The notes beneath the pieces were generated by a model. The model saw nothing but the letters and a program-made list of their open reading frames with translations, searched no databases and was not told the DNA's origin. Both the position numbers and the translations under genes were made by a program. 64,000 bases of DNA, taken from GCA-003244245 sp963822695 (GTDB lineage Bacteria > Actinomycetota > Actinomycetes > Mycobacteriales > Pseudonocardiaceae). How positions within the stretch are numbered: the first letter of the stretch is position 1; the number at the start of each line of letters is the position of its first letter. Positions 33,293-41,524 of the stretch are shown one piece after another. Where the stretch lies: assembly GCA_963822695.1 (NCBI GenBank), contig CAWGJH010000008.1, positions 310,001-374,000 on the forward strand. The letters run 5' to 3'.

Positions 33293-34558
33293 TTACGAGT
33301 GCGGTTCGCGCAGCGCGACCAGGGTGTCGCCGCGTTGCTCAAGCACCATACCGCCGGAGCTGGCGGTACCTACCGGACCGTGATAGGTACCGCGGTCCAC
33401 CGGCAGCGCGCCGACCTGCTGGCCTGTGGTGGTGTCGAGCACGGCCAGCGCCCCTGGCACCGGCAGCAGCAGCGCTCCGGCGACCTCCGAGCCGGCGCCC
33501 AGGGATCCCGGCCGGGTCCACCGTGGCCGCAGGTCAGCGGGGTCCAATGCGATAGTGGCCGAGCCGGTGAACCAGTACACCTCGATCGGGGTCTTGGTGA
33601 CCTCGACCAGGCCACCGGGTGGGTTGCCCCGTAGGTCGGCGTCCGGGACGGCCAGCGGGTGCTCGGCTACCGTCTTACCCTGCTCGTCGAGCACGACCAG
33701 CCGGGCTGGGTCGGGCAGCGCCACGGCCACCCGCTCACCGCTCACCGCGACGACTCGAGCTTGCTGACCCGGGAGCAGGGTGCTGAAGATCACCTCGGGC
33801 TGGTCTGGGTCCTTGGGCTCGGACCGCTGCACGGTGAGCCGCACACGCTCCCCGGGACACTGCTCCACCACGGCCAGTGTTCCCCCGGCCGGTGTCCCGT
33901 CACCTGGTGTCCCGCCGGCCAGTGCGATCGACCCGTGGAGGCAGTCCGGTCGCGGCTGGGTCGCAGGCTGCGCCGGGGTCTGCAGTCGCCCATAGGCCAG
34001 CGTTCGCACCAGGTCGGAGCGCCATACCTCCAGGTAGTGCCCTCCGCTGGTGGCCACCTGGTCGCCGGCGGAGGCCAGCCGGGTCGGCACCGGCACCGGA
34101 CCGGTGCGTTGCGGTCCACGCCGGCCGTCGGTCCAGCCCAGGGCGGTTACCTCGCTGCAGGTCTCGTCCCGCCGGTATACCGCTACTACCTGGTGGAACG
34201 CGGCGGCCACCGTGCACAGTGACCGGTCTCGCCGGTAGCTCCAGCGGACTGCGCCGGAGCGCAGGTCGCGGCCAGCGACCATGCCGGCGGCACCGGTGAC
34301 CACCGTGCCGCCCTGCACCAAGGGGACCGGAGTCGCCGGACTTGGCGCCCGCCACGCCTCGTCCAGCGCCGCTGGCAGGTGCACCGCTCCAGCTGCGATC
34401 GCGGTGGTACCCCCCGGAGTCGGGCCGGAGGCGGTGGTCAGTGTGGTTCGTCGCGCGTCACTGGCCCACCACAGCGCGGCCCACACGGCGAGCGCGGCCA
34501 CAGCCAACGCCGCCGCGGCGGTCAGGTCCCACCGGGTGCGGCGTTCGGGCGGCGGCAT
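33293..34558 (-). CDS. Membrane-anchored beta-propeller protein (Rv3212-like)
   Basis: This is a 421-residue protein. One N-terminal transmembrane helix (about 12-33, AAAALAVAALAVWAALWW) anchors a secreted, PQQ-like repeat domain with repeated blades such as VVTGAAGMVAGRDLRSGAVR and LAVLDTTTGQQVGALPVDRG. Paired Cys residues occur in the second and third blades. It lies 12 bases downstream of the helicase on the same strand, the same arrangement as Rv3211-Rv3212 in mycobacteria. Biochemical role is unknown. Confidence 0.8.
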   Translation of the reverse strand: MPPPERRTRWDLTAAAALAVAALAVWAALWWASDARRTTLTTASGPTPGGTTAIAAGAVHLPAALDEAWRAPSPATPVPLVQGGTVVTGAAGMVAGRDLRSGAVRWSYRRDRSLCTVAAAFHQVVAVYRRDETCSEVTALGWTDGRRGPQRTGPVPVPTRLASAGDQVATSGGHYLEVWRSDLVRTLAYGRLQTPAQPATQPRPDCLHGSIALAGGTPGDGTPAGGTLAVVEQCPGERVRLTVQRSEPKDPDQPEVIFSTLLPGQQARVVAVSGERVAVALPDPARLVVLDEQGKTVAEHPLAVPDADLRGNPPGGLVEVTKTPIEVYWFTGSATIALDPADLRPRWTRPGSLGAGSEVAGALLLPVPGALAVLDTTTGQQVGALPVDRGTYHGPVGTASSGGMVLEQRGDTLVALREPHS

Positions 34559-34570
34559 CCGAGGCGCTGG

Positions 34571-36334
34571 TCAGCCCGCGGCGCGAGGCTGGCTGCCGTG
34601 CTCCTGAACGGTGACAGCGCCCCGGCCCCGGCCCCGGCGGCGCCGGCGGCGCGGCCGGGCGTCACCCTGCTCACCTGGGTACTCCGCTGGGGGCGCGGTG
34701 TCGACGCTGGTGCCGACAGTCTCTCCGTTGCGGGTGCGGCGCCTGAGGCGACGGACCGGAGCGACCTGGCTGCCGGCGGATCCACTGCGCGGGCTACGCC
34801 GGGTGCCGGTGGCACGCCGACCGAGAGTCCGGTCGTCCTCGTCGCTGGGCTCGGCTGCCAGCCCAACTCGGGTGCGCCGGACCAGTGGCAGTCGTCCGGT
34901 GCAGTTGGTGGGGATGTCCAGGTCGCTGAACAGGTGCTCGGAGGTGGAGTAGGTCTCCGCGGGCGCCGCCGTGGGGAGATCAAGCGTTTCGCTGATCAGC
35001 TTCCAGCGCGGTTCCTCGTCCCAGTCGACGAGGGTGATCGCGACGCCGGCCCGCCCGGCCCGCCCGGTCCGCCCGATTCGGTGCACGTAGGTCTTCTCGT
35101 CCTCGGGACACTGGTAGTTGATGACGTGAGTGACCTCCGGGACGTCGATGCCGCGGGCGGCGACATCGGTGGCGACCAGCACGTCCACCTTCTCCGAACG
35201 GAACGCCCGCAGCGCTTGCTCGCGCGCTCCCTGGCCGAGATCGCCGTGCACTGCCGCGACCGCAAAACCGCGCTCGGTAAGCTCGTCGGCCACCTTCTGC
35301 GCAGTGCGTTTGGTCCTCGTGAAGATCATCGTCAGGCCCCGGTCGCGGGCCTGCAGCATGCGGGCGAGCAGCTCCACCTTGTCCATCGCGTGCGCCCGGT
35401 AGACGAATTGCCGGGTCCGCTCGTGGATGGCGGTGGCATCAGGTTCCTCGGCGCGGATATGCGTTGGCTGGGTCAGGAAGGTCCGGGCTAGCGTGATGAT
35501 CGGACCCGGCATGGTGGCCGAGAACAGCATGGTCTGGCGCTGCTGCGGCACCATCCGCAGGATTCGCTCGATGTCGGGCAGGAACCCTAGATCGAGCATC
35601 TCATCGGCCTCATCGAGGACCAGCACCCGCACCTTGCCCAGCACCAGGTGGCGCTGTTCGGCGAGGTCCAACAGCCGGCCTGGGGTGCCGACCACCAGGT
35701 CCACCCCGTTGGTCAGCGCCTTGACCTGCGGTTCGTAGGGCCGGCCGCCGTAGACCGCGAGAACCCGGACGCCGAGATCCCGGCCGGCGGCGGTGAGATC
35801 GGCGCTGACCTGCAGGCACAGCTCGCGGGTGGGCACGACGACCAGGGCACGCGGGGTGCCGTCACACGTGATGTCCCCGCTGGTGATCCGCTGGATCAGC
35901 GGGACACCGAAGCCGAGCGTCTTGCCGGTACCGGTGCGGGCCTGGCCGATGAGGTCGTCGCCAGCCAGGGCCAGCGGCAAAGTGAGTTCCTGAATGGCGA
36001 AAGTGCGCTCGATGCCTGCAGCCCGCAGGGTCCGGACGATCTCGTCGCGGACACCGAGTTCGGCGAAGGTAGGGGAGTCGTCCCGGACCGGAGCGCCAGC
36101 CTGCAACGGATTTGGCGGGCCTGGCTCATCGATATCGGTCTTTGCGAGATACAGAGTGCCGGGGTCGGGACGCTCCAGGGGATAGGTGTCGGGCAGTGTG
36201 GTCTGGCTGACGGTCAGCGTGATCGCCTCTCTCGTACCGGCGCGTTCACCGCCGTCTCGCTCGACCCGCTCCGCGCCGCCAGGTGGCGCACCGGAGCCGG
36301 GAACGAAGACACCAGGTCCGCGCTCACATGTCAT
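34571..36334 (-). CDS. rhlE: DEAD-box RNA helicase (RhlE type)
   Basis: The ~587-residue ATP-dependent RNA helicase has all core motifs: Q motif (FAELGVRDEIVRTLRAAGIE, then FAIQ), Walker A ARTGTGKT, PTREL, GTPGRL, DEAD in VLVLDEADEML, SAT in LFSATM, and HRIGRTGR near the end of domain 2. The C-terminus is a long Arg/Gly tail (RPRRRRRRGRGRG) typical of RNA-binding helicases. The start is uncertain: ATG 36334 is proposed, but the conserved region begins only near 36100. It heads the operon with the beta-propeller gene and matches Rv3211. Confidence 0.9.
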   Translation of the reverse strand: MTCERGPGVFVPGSGAPPGGAERVERDGGERAGTREAITLTVSQTTLPDTYPLERPDPGTLYLAKTDIDEPGPPNPLQAGAPVRDDSPTFAELGVRDEIVRTLRAAGIERTFAIQELTLPLALAGDDLIGQARTGTGKTLGFGVPLIQRITSGDITCDGTPRALVVVPTRELCLQVSADLTAAGRDLGVRVLAVYGGRPYEPQVKALTNGVDLVVGTPGRLLDLAEQRHLVLGKVRVLVLDEADEMLDLGFLPDIERILRMVPQQRQTMLFSATMPGPIITLARTFLTQPTHIRAEEPDATAIHERTRQFVYRAHAMDKVELLARMLQARDRGLTMIFTRTKRTAQKVADELTERGFAVAAVHGDLGQGAREQALRAFRSEKVDVLVATDVAARGIDVPEVTHVINYQCPEDEKTYVHRIGRTGRAGRAGVAITLVDWDEEPRWKLISETLDLPTAAPAETYSTSEHLFSDLDIPTNCTGRLPLVRRTRVGLAAEPSDEDDRTLGRRATGTRRSPRSGSAGSQVAPVRRLRRRTRNGETVGTSVDTAPPAEYPGEQGDARPRRRRRRGRGRGAVTVQEHGSQPRAAG

Positions 36335-36474
36335 GCACCCGGAGGCGTTGACCACCGGGCCGGGCGCATGTACAGGGGGTTCTGTCACGCCCTGTGCACA
36401 CATCCTACCCGTCCGCGCGTCAGGCGTGCGCGTGACACCGCACACCCCGGCATTGCGGCACTACGCTCGCCGCC

Positions 36475-37119
36475 GTGGATGTGGCACGTGAGGGCATTAT
36501 CGACCTGCTGGGAGTCCTCGCCTACGGAGAGCTGTCGGCCTTCGACCGGCTCGCCGAGGACGCTCGCCGTGCTCCCACGTTGGCTGGCAGGGCCGCGATG
36601 GCCACCATGGCGGCCGCTGAGATGGGGCACTTCCGGCAGCTCGAGAGCCACTTACGTGGCTTGGGTGTGTCGGTGGACGACGCGATGCGCCCGTTCGTGG
36701 CGCGCTTCGATGCGTTCCATGCCTCGACGGCACCCCGGTCGTGGTTGGAGTCGCTGGTGAAGGCCTACGTCGGCGACGGGCTGGCGGCGGACTTCTACGG
36801 CGAGGTGGGCAGTTGGCTCGACGATGCCACCGCCGCGCTGGTCAAAGAGGTGCTGGCCGACACCGGGCATTCGGCGTTCGCGGAGCGGGAGGTGCGCAGC
36901 GCCTGCGAGCGGGACCGGACAACCCGCGACAGGTTGGCCCTGTGGGGGCGCCGGCTGCTCGGCGAGGCGGTGACGAATGCCCAGCACGTCGTGGCAGAGC
37001 GAGATGCGCTGGCTGAACTGGTCGTCCGCGGCGCCGGGGACCTGGCCGGCCTCGCCACGCTGATCCGTCGGGTGGAGATCCTGCACGGCCGTCGGATGGC
37101 CGCTCTCGGGCTGGGGTGA
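36475..37119 (+). CDS. Ferritin-like protein (Rv3210c/MiaE-like)
   Basis: This 214-residue all-helical protein has ferritin-like metal ligands spread over four helices, including AYGELSAFDRLAEDA, MAAAEMGHFRQLESH and the last helix LIRRVEILHGRRMAAL. The ExxH pairs fit the tRNA-hydroxylase-like (MiaE) ferritin superfamily. It starts at GTG, divergent from the helicase with about 140 bases between. Synteny supports orthology with Rv3210c, whose function is not established. Confidence 0.83.
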   Translation: MDVAREGIIDLLGVLAYGELSAFDRLAEDARRAPTLAGRAAMATMAAAEMGHFRQLESHLRGLGVSVDDAMRPFVARFDAFHASTAPRSWLESLVKAYVGDGLAADFYGEVGSWLDDATAALVKEVLADTGHSAFAEREVRSACERDRTTRDRLALWGRRLLGEAVTNAQHVVAERDALAELVVRGAGDLAGLATLIRRVEILHGRRMAALGLG

Positions 37120-37212
37120 GCCCCTACATACCGTTCGACTAGCCTGACTGTTCCCTGGCAGTGCCCTGATGTCCCCTGATATCAAGGTCGAGCACACCGT
37201 GGAGGTTCTGGC

Positions 37213-37443
37213 GTGGAGGTCAAGATTGGCGTCGCGGACAGTCCTCGTGAGCTGACGGTGTCCACCGCGGACTCGCCGGACGAGGTGGAGGCGTTGGTCG
37301 TCGAGGCGATGCGGAACTCCCAGGGCATGCTGACCCTGGTCGATGACAAGGGCCGGCGGTACATGGTGCCCACCGCGAGGGTCGCCTACATCGAGATCGG
37401 GCCCGCGGACAGCCGCCGGGTCGGCTTCGCGGTGGGGGGCTGA
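37213..37443 (+). CDS. DUF3107 protein (TB9.4-like)
   Basis: This 76-residue cytosolic protein starts MEVKIGVADSPRELTV and contains RRYMVPTARVAYIEIG, the hallmark of the DUF3107 family found throughout actinobacteria (Rv3208A/TB9.4 in mycobacteria). Length and position next to the TetR/ferritin-like genes agree. The fold is probably a small beta barrel; function is unknown. Confidence 0.9.
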   Translation: MEVKIGVADSPRELTVSTADSPDEVEALVVEAMRNSQGMLTLVDDKGRRYMVPTARVAYIEIGPADSRRVGFAVGG

Positions 37444-37481
37444 GCCCAGGTCTTCCGCGGGTGATCCCTTAGGCTCGTGGG

Positions 37482-38186
37482 GTGTCCCGGCTGCTCGTAG
37501 TAGAGGACGACGAGACCATCGGCAGTGTGCTGGAGTCCAGTCTGCGCGCCCACGGGCACCAGGTGGCGTGGCACCGCACCGCGAGGGGCGCGCTCCGCGC
37601 GACCTCCGAGCTGGACTTCGACCTGGTGCTCCTGGACCTCGGGTTACCCGATCTGGACGGCGTCGAGGTGTGCCGGCAGTTACGGGCCAGCAACCCGACG
37701 ACGGTGCTGGTGATCCTCACCGCCCGGACCGACGAAATGGACGTCGTGGTAGGTCTCGAGGCCGGCGCGGATGACTACCTGACCAAGCCGGTGCGGCTGG
37801 CCGAGCTACTGGCCCGGGTCCGAGCACACCTACGACGGGTGGCGCCGGCTACCCCAGGAGCCCAACCGATGCTTGTGGTGGGAGACTTGCTGGTGGACAC
37901 CGGAAGCCGGCGGGCGAGTGTCTCAGGTACGGAGATGCCGCTGCGGGCCAAGGAGTTCGACCTACTTGCTCGCCTCGCGGCAGCCCCGGAAGTGGCGATC
38001 AGCCGGGAGACCCTGATGGCGCAGGTGTGGGACGAGAACTGGTTCGGCCCCACCAAGACACTCGATGTGCACGTGGCTGTACTGCGTCGCAAGCTGGCTG
38101 GGATGGCCCAACTAGGCTCGGTGCCACGGATCACCACCCTGCGTGGCCATGGGTACCGGCTAGAGGTGCCACCGGAGGGACCGTGA
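37482..38186 (+). CDS. OmpR-family response regulator
   Basis: This 234-residue protein has a receiver domain (1-115) with LLVVEDDE, the phospho-acceptor Asp in LVLLDLGLPDLDG, and LTARTDEMD and DYLTKPV. The winged-helix DNA-binding domain (about 135-230) contains LRAKEFDLLARLAAAPEV, LDVHVAVLRRKLA and TLRGHGYRLE. It pairs with the histidine kinase 51 bases downstream. This two-component system is inserted in the otherwise mycobacterial-like order between DUF3107 and TetR. The stimulus is unknown. Confidence 0.93.
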   Translation: MSRLLVVEDDETIGSVLESSLRAHGHQVAWHRTARGALRATSELDFDLVLLDLGLPDLDGVEVCRQLRASNPTTVLVILTARTDEMDVVVGLEAGADDYLTKPVRLAELLARVRAHLRRVAPATPGAQPMLVVGDLLVDTGSRRASVSGTEMPLRAKEFDLLARLAAAPEVAISRETLMAQVWDENWFGPTKTLDVHVAVLRRKLAGMAQLGSVPRITTLRGHGYRLEVPPEGP

Positions 38187-38237
38187 GTGCGTAGCAGCGT
38201 ATTGCCCCGAGCTCAACCCAGCGGGTAGAAGGAGCTC

Positions 38238-39527
38238 GTGCGTACCCGGATCGTCGGCCTCGCCGTGCTCGCCGCCGTGCTTGCCATCGGCCTGTTCGGG
38301 GTGCCGCTGGCCGCTGGCGCGCTGAAATATGCGCTGAATGACGAGCGAGTAAACCTGCTGCGAGTGGCCGACGGCGCGGCGGCGGCGGTCACGGCGGACG
38401 TGCTCCGCGGCAACACGCCGACCGAGCTTCACGAACCCAAGGACGGGACCCACCTCGCGGTCTACGTGGACCGCGGCCATCGCATCCTGGGCACCGGGCC
38501 CGAGGGCGGGGACCAAGCGGTTTATCACGCCTTGCACGACGGTGAGATCAGCACCGGGAACTTCAACGGTGATCTGGTCGTGGCTGTGCCGGTGACCCAT
38601 GACAGCGATGTGATCGGCGCGGTGCGCGCCGCCAGCCCGCGCGCCGCCATCTACCGGCAGGTTGCGCTGGTGTGGGTGGGCATGCTCGGCCTAGCCGGCC
38701 TGGCAATCGGTACGGTCTGGTTGGTCGCCCGCCGCCAGGCCCGGCGGCTGGCCCGCCCGCTGGAGGAACTCTCGGATGCGGCGCGCCGTCTCGGCCAAGG
38801 TGACTTCAGCGTCCGCACCACACCGGTGGACATCCCCGAGATCGACTCCGTCGGCTCAGCGTTGAACAGTACCGCCGGGCGCCTGGACGCCATGCTCGCC
38901 CGCGAACGCTCCTTCTCCGCTGACGCGTCGCACCAGCTTCGCACTCCGCTGACCGGATTGCGGCTCCGGCTCGAAGCGGCGCTGGACCATCCCGGGCAGG
39001 ACCTTCGCCATGCCATCACCGACGGGATCGCCGCCGCGGACCGGCTGGAGCAGACCATCGAGGAACTGCTTGCCCTGGCTCGGGATACCCGCAGCTCCAA
39101 CGTCACCCCACTGGACCTTCCGGGCCTGCTCGAGGAGATCGAGGCGGGCTGGCATGATCGGCTGGCCGCCCAGGACCGCGCGCTCCGGGTGGCGGTGGAC
39201 CCGCAGGCACCGGTGTCCCTCGCCTCGACCGCAGCTGTGCGGCAGGTGCTCACGGTATTGTTGGACAACGCTGCCACCCACGGCTTTGGCACCGTGTCGG
39301 TGACGGTGCGCAATGCCGCCGACGCGCTGGCCATCGACGTGTCCGACGAGGGTATCGGCATCACCGCCCCCGAACCGGAACTTTTCACCCGGCGATCACG
39401 CCTTGCCGACGGGCACGGCATCGGCCTCGCGCTGGCCCGTAGCCTGGCCGAAGCGGAAGGCGGCAGGCTCCGGCTGACCCGACCCGCTCCCCCCACCTTC
39501 ACCCTCCTGGTTCCCGCCCAGGCATAG
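38238..39527 (+). CDS. Sensor histidine kinase
   Basis: This 429-residue membrane kinase has TM1 at about 5-28, an extracytoplasmic domain (about 29-135), TM2 at about 138-158 (LVWVGMLGLAGLAIGTVWLV), HAMP (LARPLEELSDAARRLGQGDF) and HisKA with SFSADASHQLRTPLTGL (phospho-His). The ATPase domain has an N-box VLLDNAATHG, DEGIG (G1) and GHGIGLALARSLAEAEGG. It phosphorylates the adjacent response regulator. GTG 38238 was chosen because the signal-anchor begins there. Confidence 0.92.
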   Translation: MRTRIVGLAVLAAVLAIGLFGVPLAAGALKYALNDERVNLLRVADGAAAAVTADVLRGNTPTELHEPKDGTHLAVYVDRGHRILGTGPEGGDQAVYHALHDGEISTGNFNGDLVVAVPVTHDSDVIGAVRAASPRAAIYRQVALVWVGMLGLAGLAIGTVWLVARRQARRLARPLEELSDAARRLGQGDFSVRTTPVDIPEIDSVGSALNSTAGRLDAMLARERSFSADASHQLRTPLTGLRLRLEAALDHPGQDLRHAITDGIAAADRLEQTIEELLALARDTRSSNVTPLDLPGLLEEIEAGWHDRLAAQDRALRVAVDPQAPVSLASTAAVRQVLTVLLDNAATHGFGTVSVTVRNAADALAIDVSDEGIGITAPEPELFTRRSRLADGHGIGLALARSLAEAEGGRLRLTRPAPPTFTLLVPAQA

Positions 39528-39558
39528 CGCCGAACCGTTCATTATGGACGGGGAGGGG

Positions 39559-40194
39559 TCAGCCGTGCTGCAGCGGGAAGCCAGCGAGGCCCTTCCAGGC
39601 CAGTGACGCGGTCAGCGCGACTGCCTCCTCCTTGGGCAACTCGTGCCGGCGGGTGAGCCAGTACCGTGCGCTGTCCTCGCTGATCCCGACGACGCCGACC
39701 GCAACCAACCACGCGCGGTTGGCGTCCAGCCCGGCATCGGCCGCCACGGCCTGCGCGATGGTCTGCACGCAGGCGGTGTACATCCGCTCCACGACGGCTT
39801 GCACGGTGGTTTGGTTACGCAGGTCGGATTCGAAGACCAGCCGGAATGCCTTATCGTCACTGTTGACGAAGTCGAAGTACACCCTGACCGCATTGCGGAC
39901 CCGCTGCCAGTTGTCGTGGGTCTCCTCGATTGCCTCTCGGACCCGGCGGACGAGTTCGTCGGTGTGGCGCTCCAGTAGCGCCAGATACAGCGTGAGCTTG
40001 CCGGGAAAGTGCTGGTAGAGCACCGGCTTGCTGACCCCGGCACGCTCGGCGATATCGTCCATGACGGTAGCGTGGTACCCGTTGTTGACGAAGACGTCGG
40101 TGGCTGCGGCGAGCAGTTGAGCGCGCCGCTCATCCCGGGGCATTCGCACCCCGCGAGGCGCTGCGTCCGCCCGGGTCGATGCCGTCTCGGTCAT
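39559..40194 (-). CDS. TetR-family regulator (Rv3208-like)
   Basis: This 211-residue protein has a TetR helix-turn-helix (about 20-66: RAQLLAAATDVFVNNGYHAT, then VSKPVLYQHFPGK). The C-terminal ligand-binding/dimer domain contains YFDFVNSDDKAFRLVFESDL. High similarity to Rv3208 and the conserved position beside DUF3107, DUF3152 and MoeZ support orthology. It is convergent with the histidine kinase and divergent from the DUF3152 gene; a 19-base palindrome lies between the two starts. Confidence 0.92.
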   Translation of the reverse strand: MTETASTRADAAPRGVRMPRDERRAQLLAAATDVFVNNGYHATVMDDIAERAGVSKPVLYQHFPGKLTLYLALLERHTDELVRRVREAIEETHDNWQRVRNAVRVYFDFVNSDDKAFRLVFESDLRNQTTVQAVVERMYTACVQTIAQAVAADAGLDANRAWLVAVGVVGISEDSARYWLTRRHELPKEEAVALTASLAWKGLAGFPLQHG

Positions 40195-40282
40195 CGGCCT
40201 CCTTCACCTCCCGCCTGACCGGGTAAACCCTACTCGCCGGTATCGCACCGCTATGCGGTGGAGGAACGGGTCGCTGGCGCGA

Positions 40283-40301
40283 CGCCACCGCAGCGGTGGC
40301 G
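40283..40301. promoter_or_regulatory. 19-bp palindrome CGCCACCGC-A-GCGGTGGCG
   Basis: Perfect 9-base arms flank one central base in the divergent TetR/DUF3152 intergenic region. The size and odd-centred symmetry fit a TetR-type dimer site, but it could also be an RNA hairpin in the DUF3152 leader. If it is an operator, the DUF3152 protein must start downstream of it. Confidence 0.38.
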
Positions 40302-40349
40302 TGGCGCGGCGCGGCGCTGCAGCCAGCGTGGCTGTGCCATCCTTGCGTG

Positions 40350-41426
40350 GTGATCCGCCCGACGCGAGCCGACCCTGCGGGCCGTGCGCCCGCCGGTGAC
40401 CTCTCGCGGCCGGTGATCCGTGGTAGACCTGCCAGCCTGCGCCGGGATGACGAACAGCCGCTGGTCGCGTCCTGGGATCCCCAGCCGTTGCCGCGGCACG
40501 GTGTCTCCCCTCACAGTGTCTCCCCACCCCATGCCTCCCCGTCCCATGCCTCCCCGTCCCATGCCTCCCCGTCCCATGCTGCCCAGCCTCTTGGTTCCAG
40601 GCGCCTGGCCCGGGTGGTGGCAACCTACGGCTGGCGGGTCTACGCGCTGCCCATCCTCATGGTGCTCACCGTGTTGGCGGTGCTCGACGCGGTGAGATCG
40701 CCGTTCCTGCTGCCGTCGAACCAGGCCGGTACGGCCGGCTCGGCGGGTAACCCGCTGATCCCCAATCCGGTGGGCGGCCTGGGCTTTGCGGCTGCCAAGG
40801 CGTCCGCCGAGTTGCCCGGTGGCGGGCCGTACACGGTGCAGGGTGCCGGCACGTGGCGGGTGATCCCCGGTGCCGGTGCGCCCTTCGGGACGGGCCGGTT
40901 GTTCACCTACACCGTCGAGGTCGAGGATGGGGTCGAGCTTGAGGGCGGTCCGGTGGGTTTCGCCATCACAGTGGACAGCACGCTGCGCAACCCGAAGAGC
41001 TGGATCGGTAGCGGGCGCTACCGCTTCCAGCGGATTGACGACAGCCGGGCGGCGGCCCTACGGATCAGCCTCGCCTCACAGGAGACCACCCGCCGGCTCT
41101 GTGGCTTCCAGATCCCGTTCGACGCGTCCTGCTGGAAACCCGGGGAGCACCGGGTAGTGATCAGCACTGCGCGATGGGCCCGGGGGGCGGTGGCCTTCCA
41201 GGGCAACGTGGTGCAGTACCAGCAGTACGCGATCAATCACGAGGTCGGGCATGGGCTGGGTTTTTCCCACATCGCCTGTGACGGACCCGGGCGGTTGGCA
41301 CCGGTGATGATGCAGCAGACCTGGGGGGTGGCCGACAACTACCTCGCGGCGCTGGGCACCGACCACGTCACTCCCGACGGCCTGGTATGCCAACCCAACG
41401 CCTGGCCCTTCCCCACGGTCAACTGA
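40350..41426 (+). CDS. DUF3152 membrane-anchored metallopeptidase-like protein (Rv3207c-like)
   Basis: The ~358-residue protein has a Pro/Ser/His-rich cytoplasmic N-terminus, one transmembrane helix (ALPILMVLTVLAVLDAV) and an extracytoplasmic DUF3152 domain. That domain contains the zinc-metallopeptidase motif HEVGHGLGFSH and two paired Cys (RLCGFQIPFDASCW). The start at GTG 40350 is a choice; GTG 40296 is also in frame but overlaps the palindrome. The N-terminus is inflated by a 15-base tandem repeat encoding S-P-S-H-A units. Synteny matches Rv3207c. Confidence 0.85.
   Translation: MIRPTRADPAGRAPAGDLSRPVIRGRPASLRRDDEQPLVASWDPQPLPRHGVSPHSVSPPHASPSHASPSHASPSHAAQPLGSRRLARVVATYGWRVYALPILMVLTVLAVLDAVRSPFLLPSNQAGTAGSAGNPLIPNPVGGLGFAAAKASAELPGGGPYTVQGAGTWRVIPGAGAPFGTGRLFTYTVEVEDGVELEGGPVGFAITVDSTLRNPKSWIGSGRYRFQRIDDSRAAALRISLASQETTRRLCGFQIPFDASCWKPGEHRVVISTARWARGAVAFQGNVVQYQQYAINHEVGHGLGFSHIACDGPGRLAPVMMQQTWGVADNYLAALGTDHVTPDGLVCQPNAWPFPTVN
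40531..40575. repeat. Three perfect 15-bp tandem units in the DUF3152 gene
   Basis: The unit ATGCCTCCCCGTCCC occurs three times exactly, with degenerate copies on both sides. It is in frame (five codons), adding His/Ala/Ser/Pro pentapeptides to the cytoplasmic N-terminus. Copy number probably varies between strains. Confidence 0.85.
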
Positions 41427-41524
41427 CCACAACTCGCGAGAAGGGTCCCTGGGCGGGAAGAGCGGGTGTGCTGGGGACGTTTCAGCCGTGCGAGAGGGCA
41501 CCGAACACTGTGAGGAGTGCGCCG

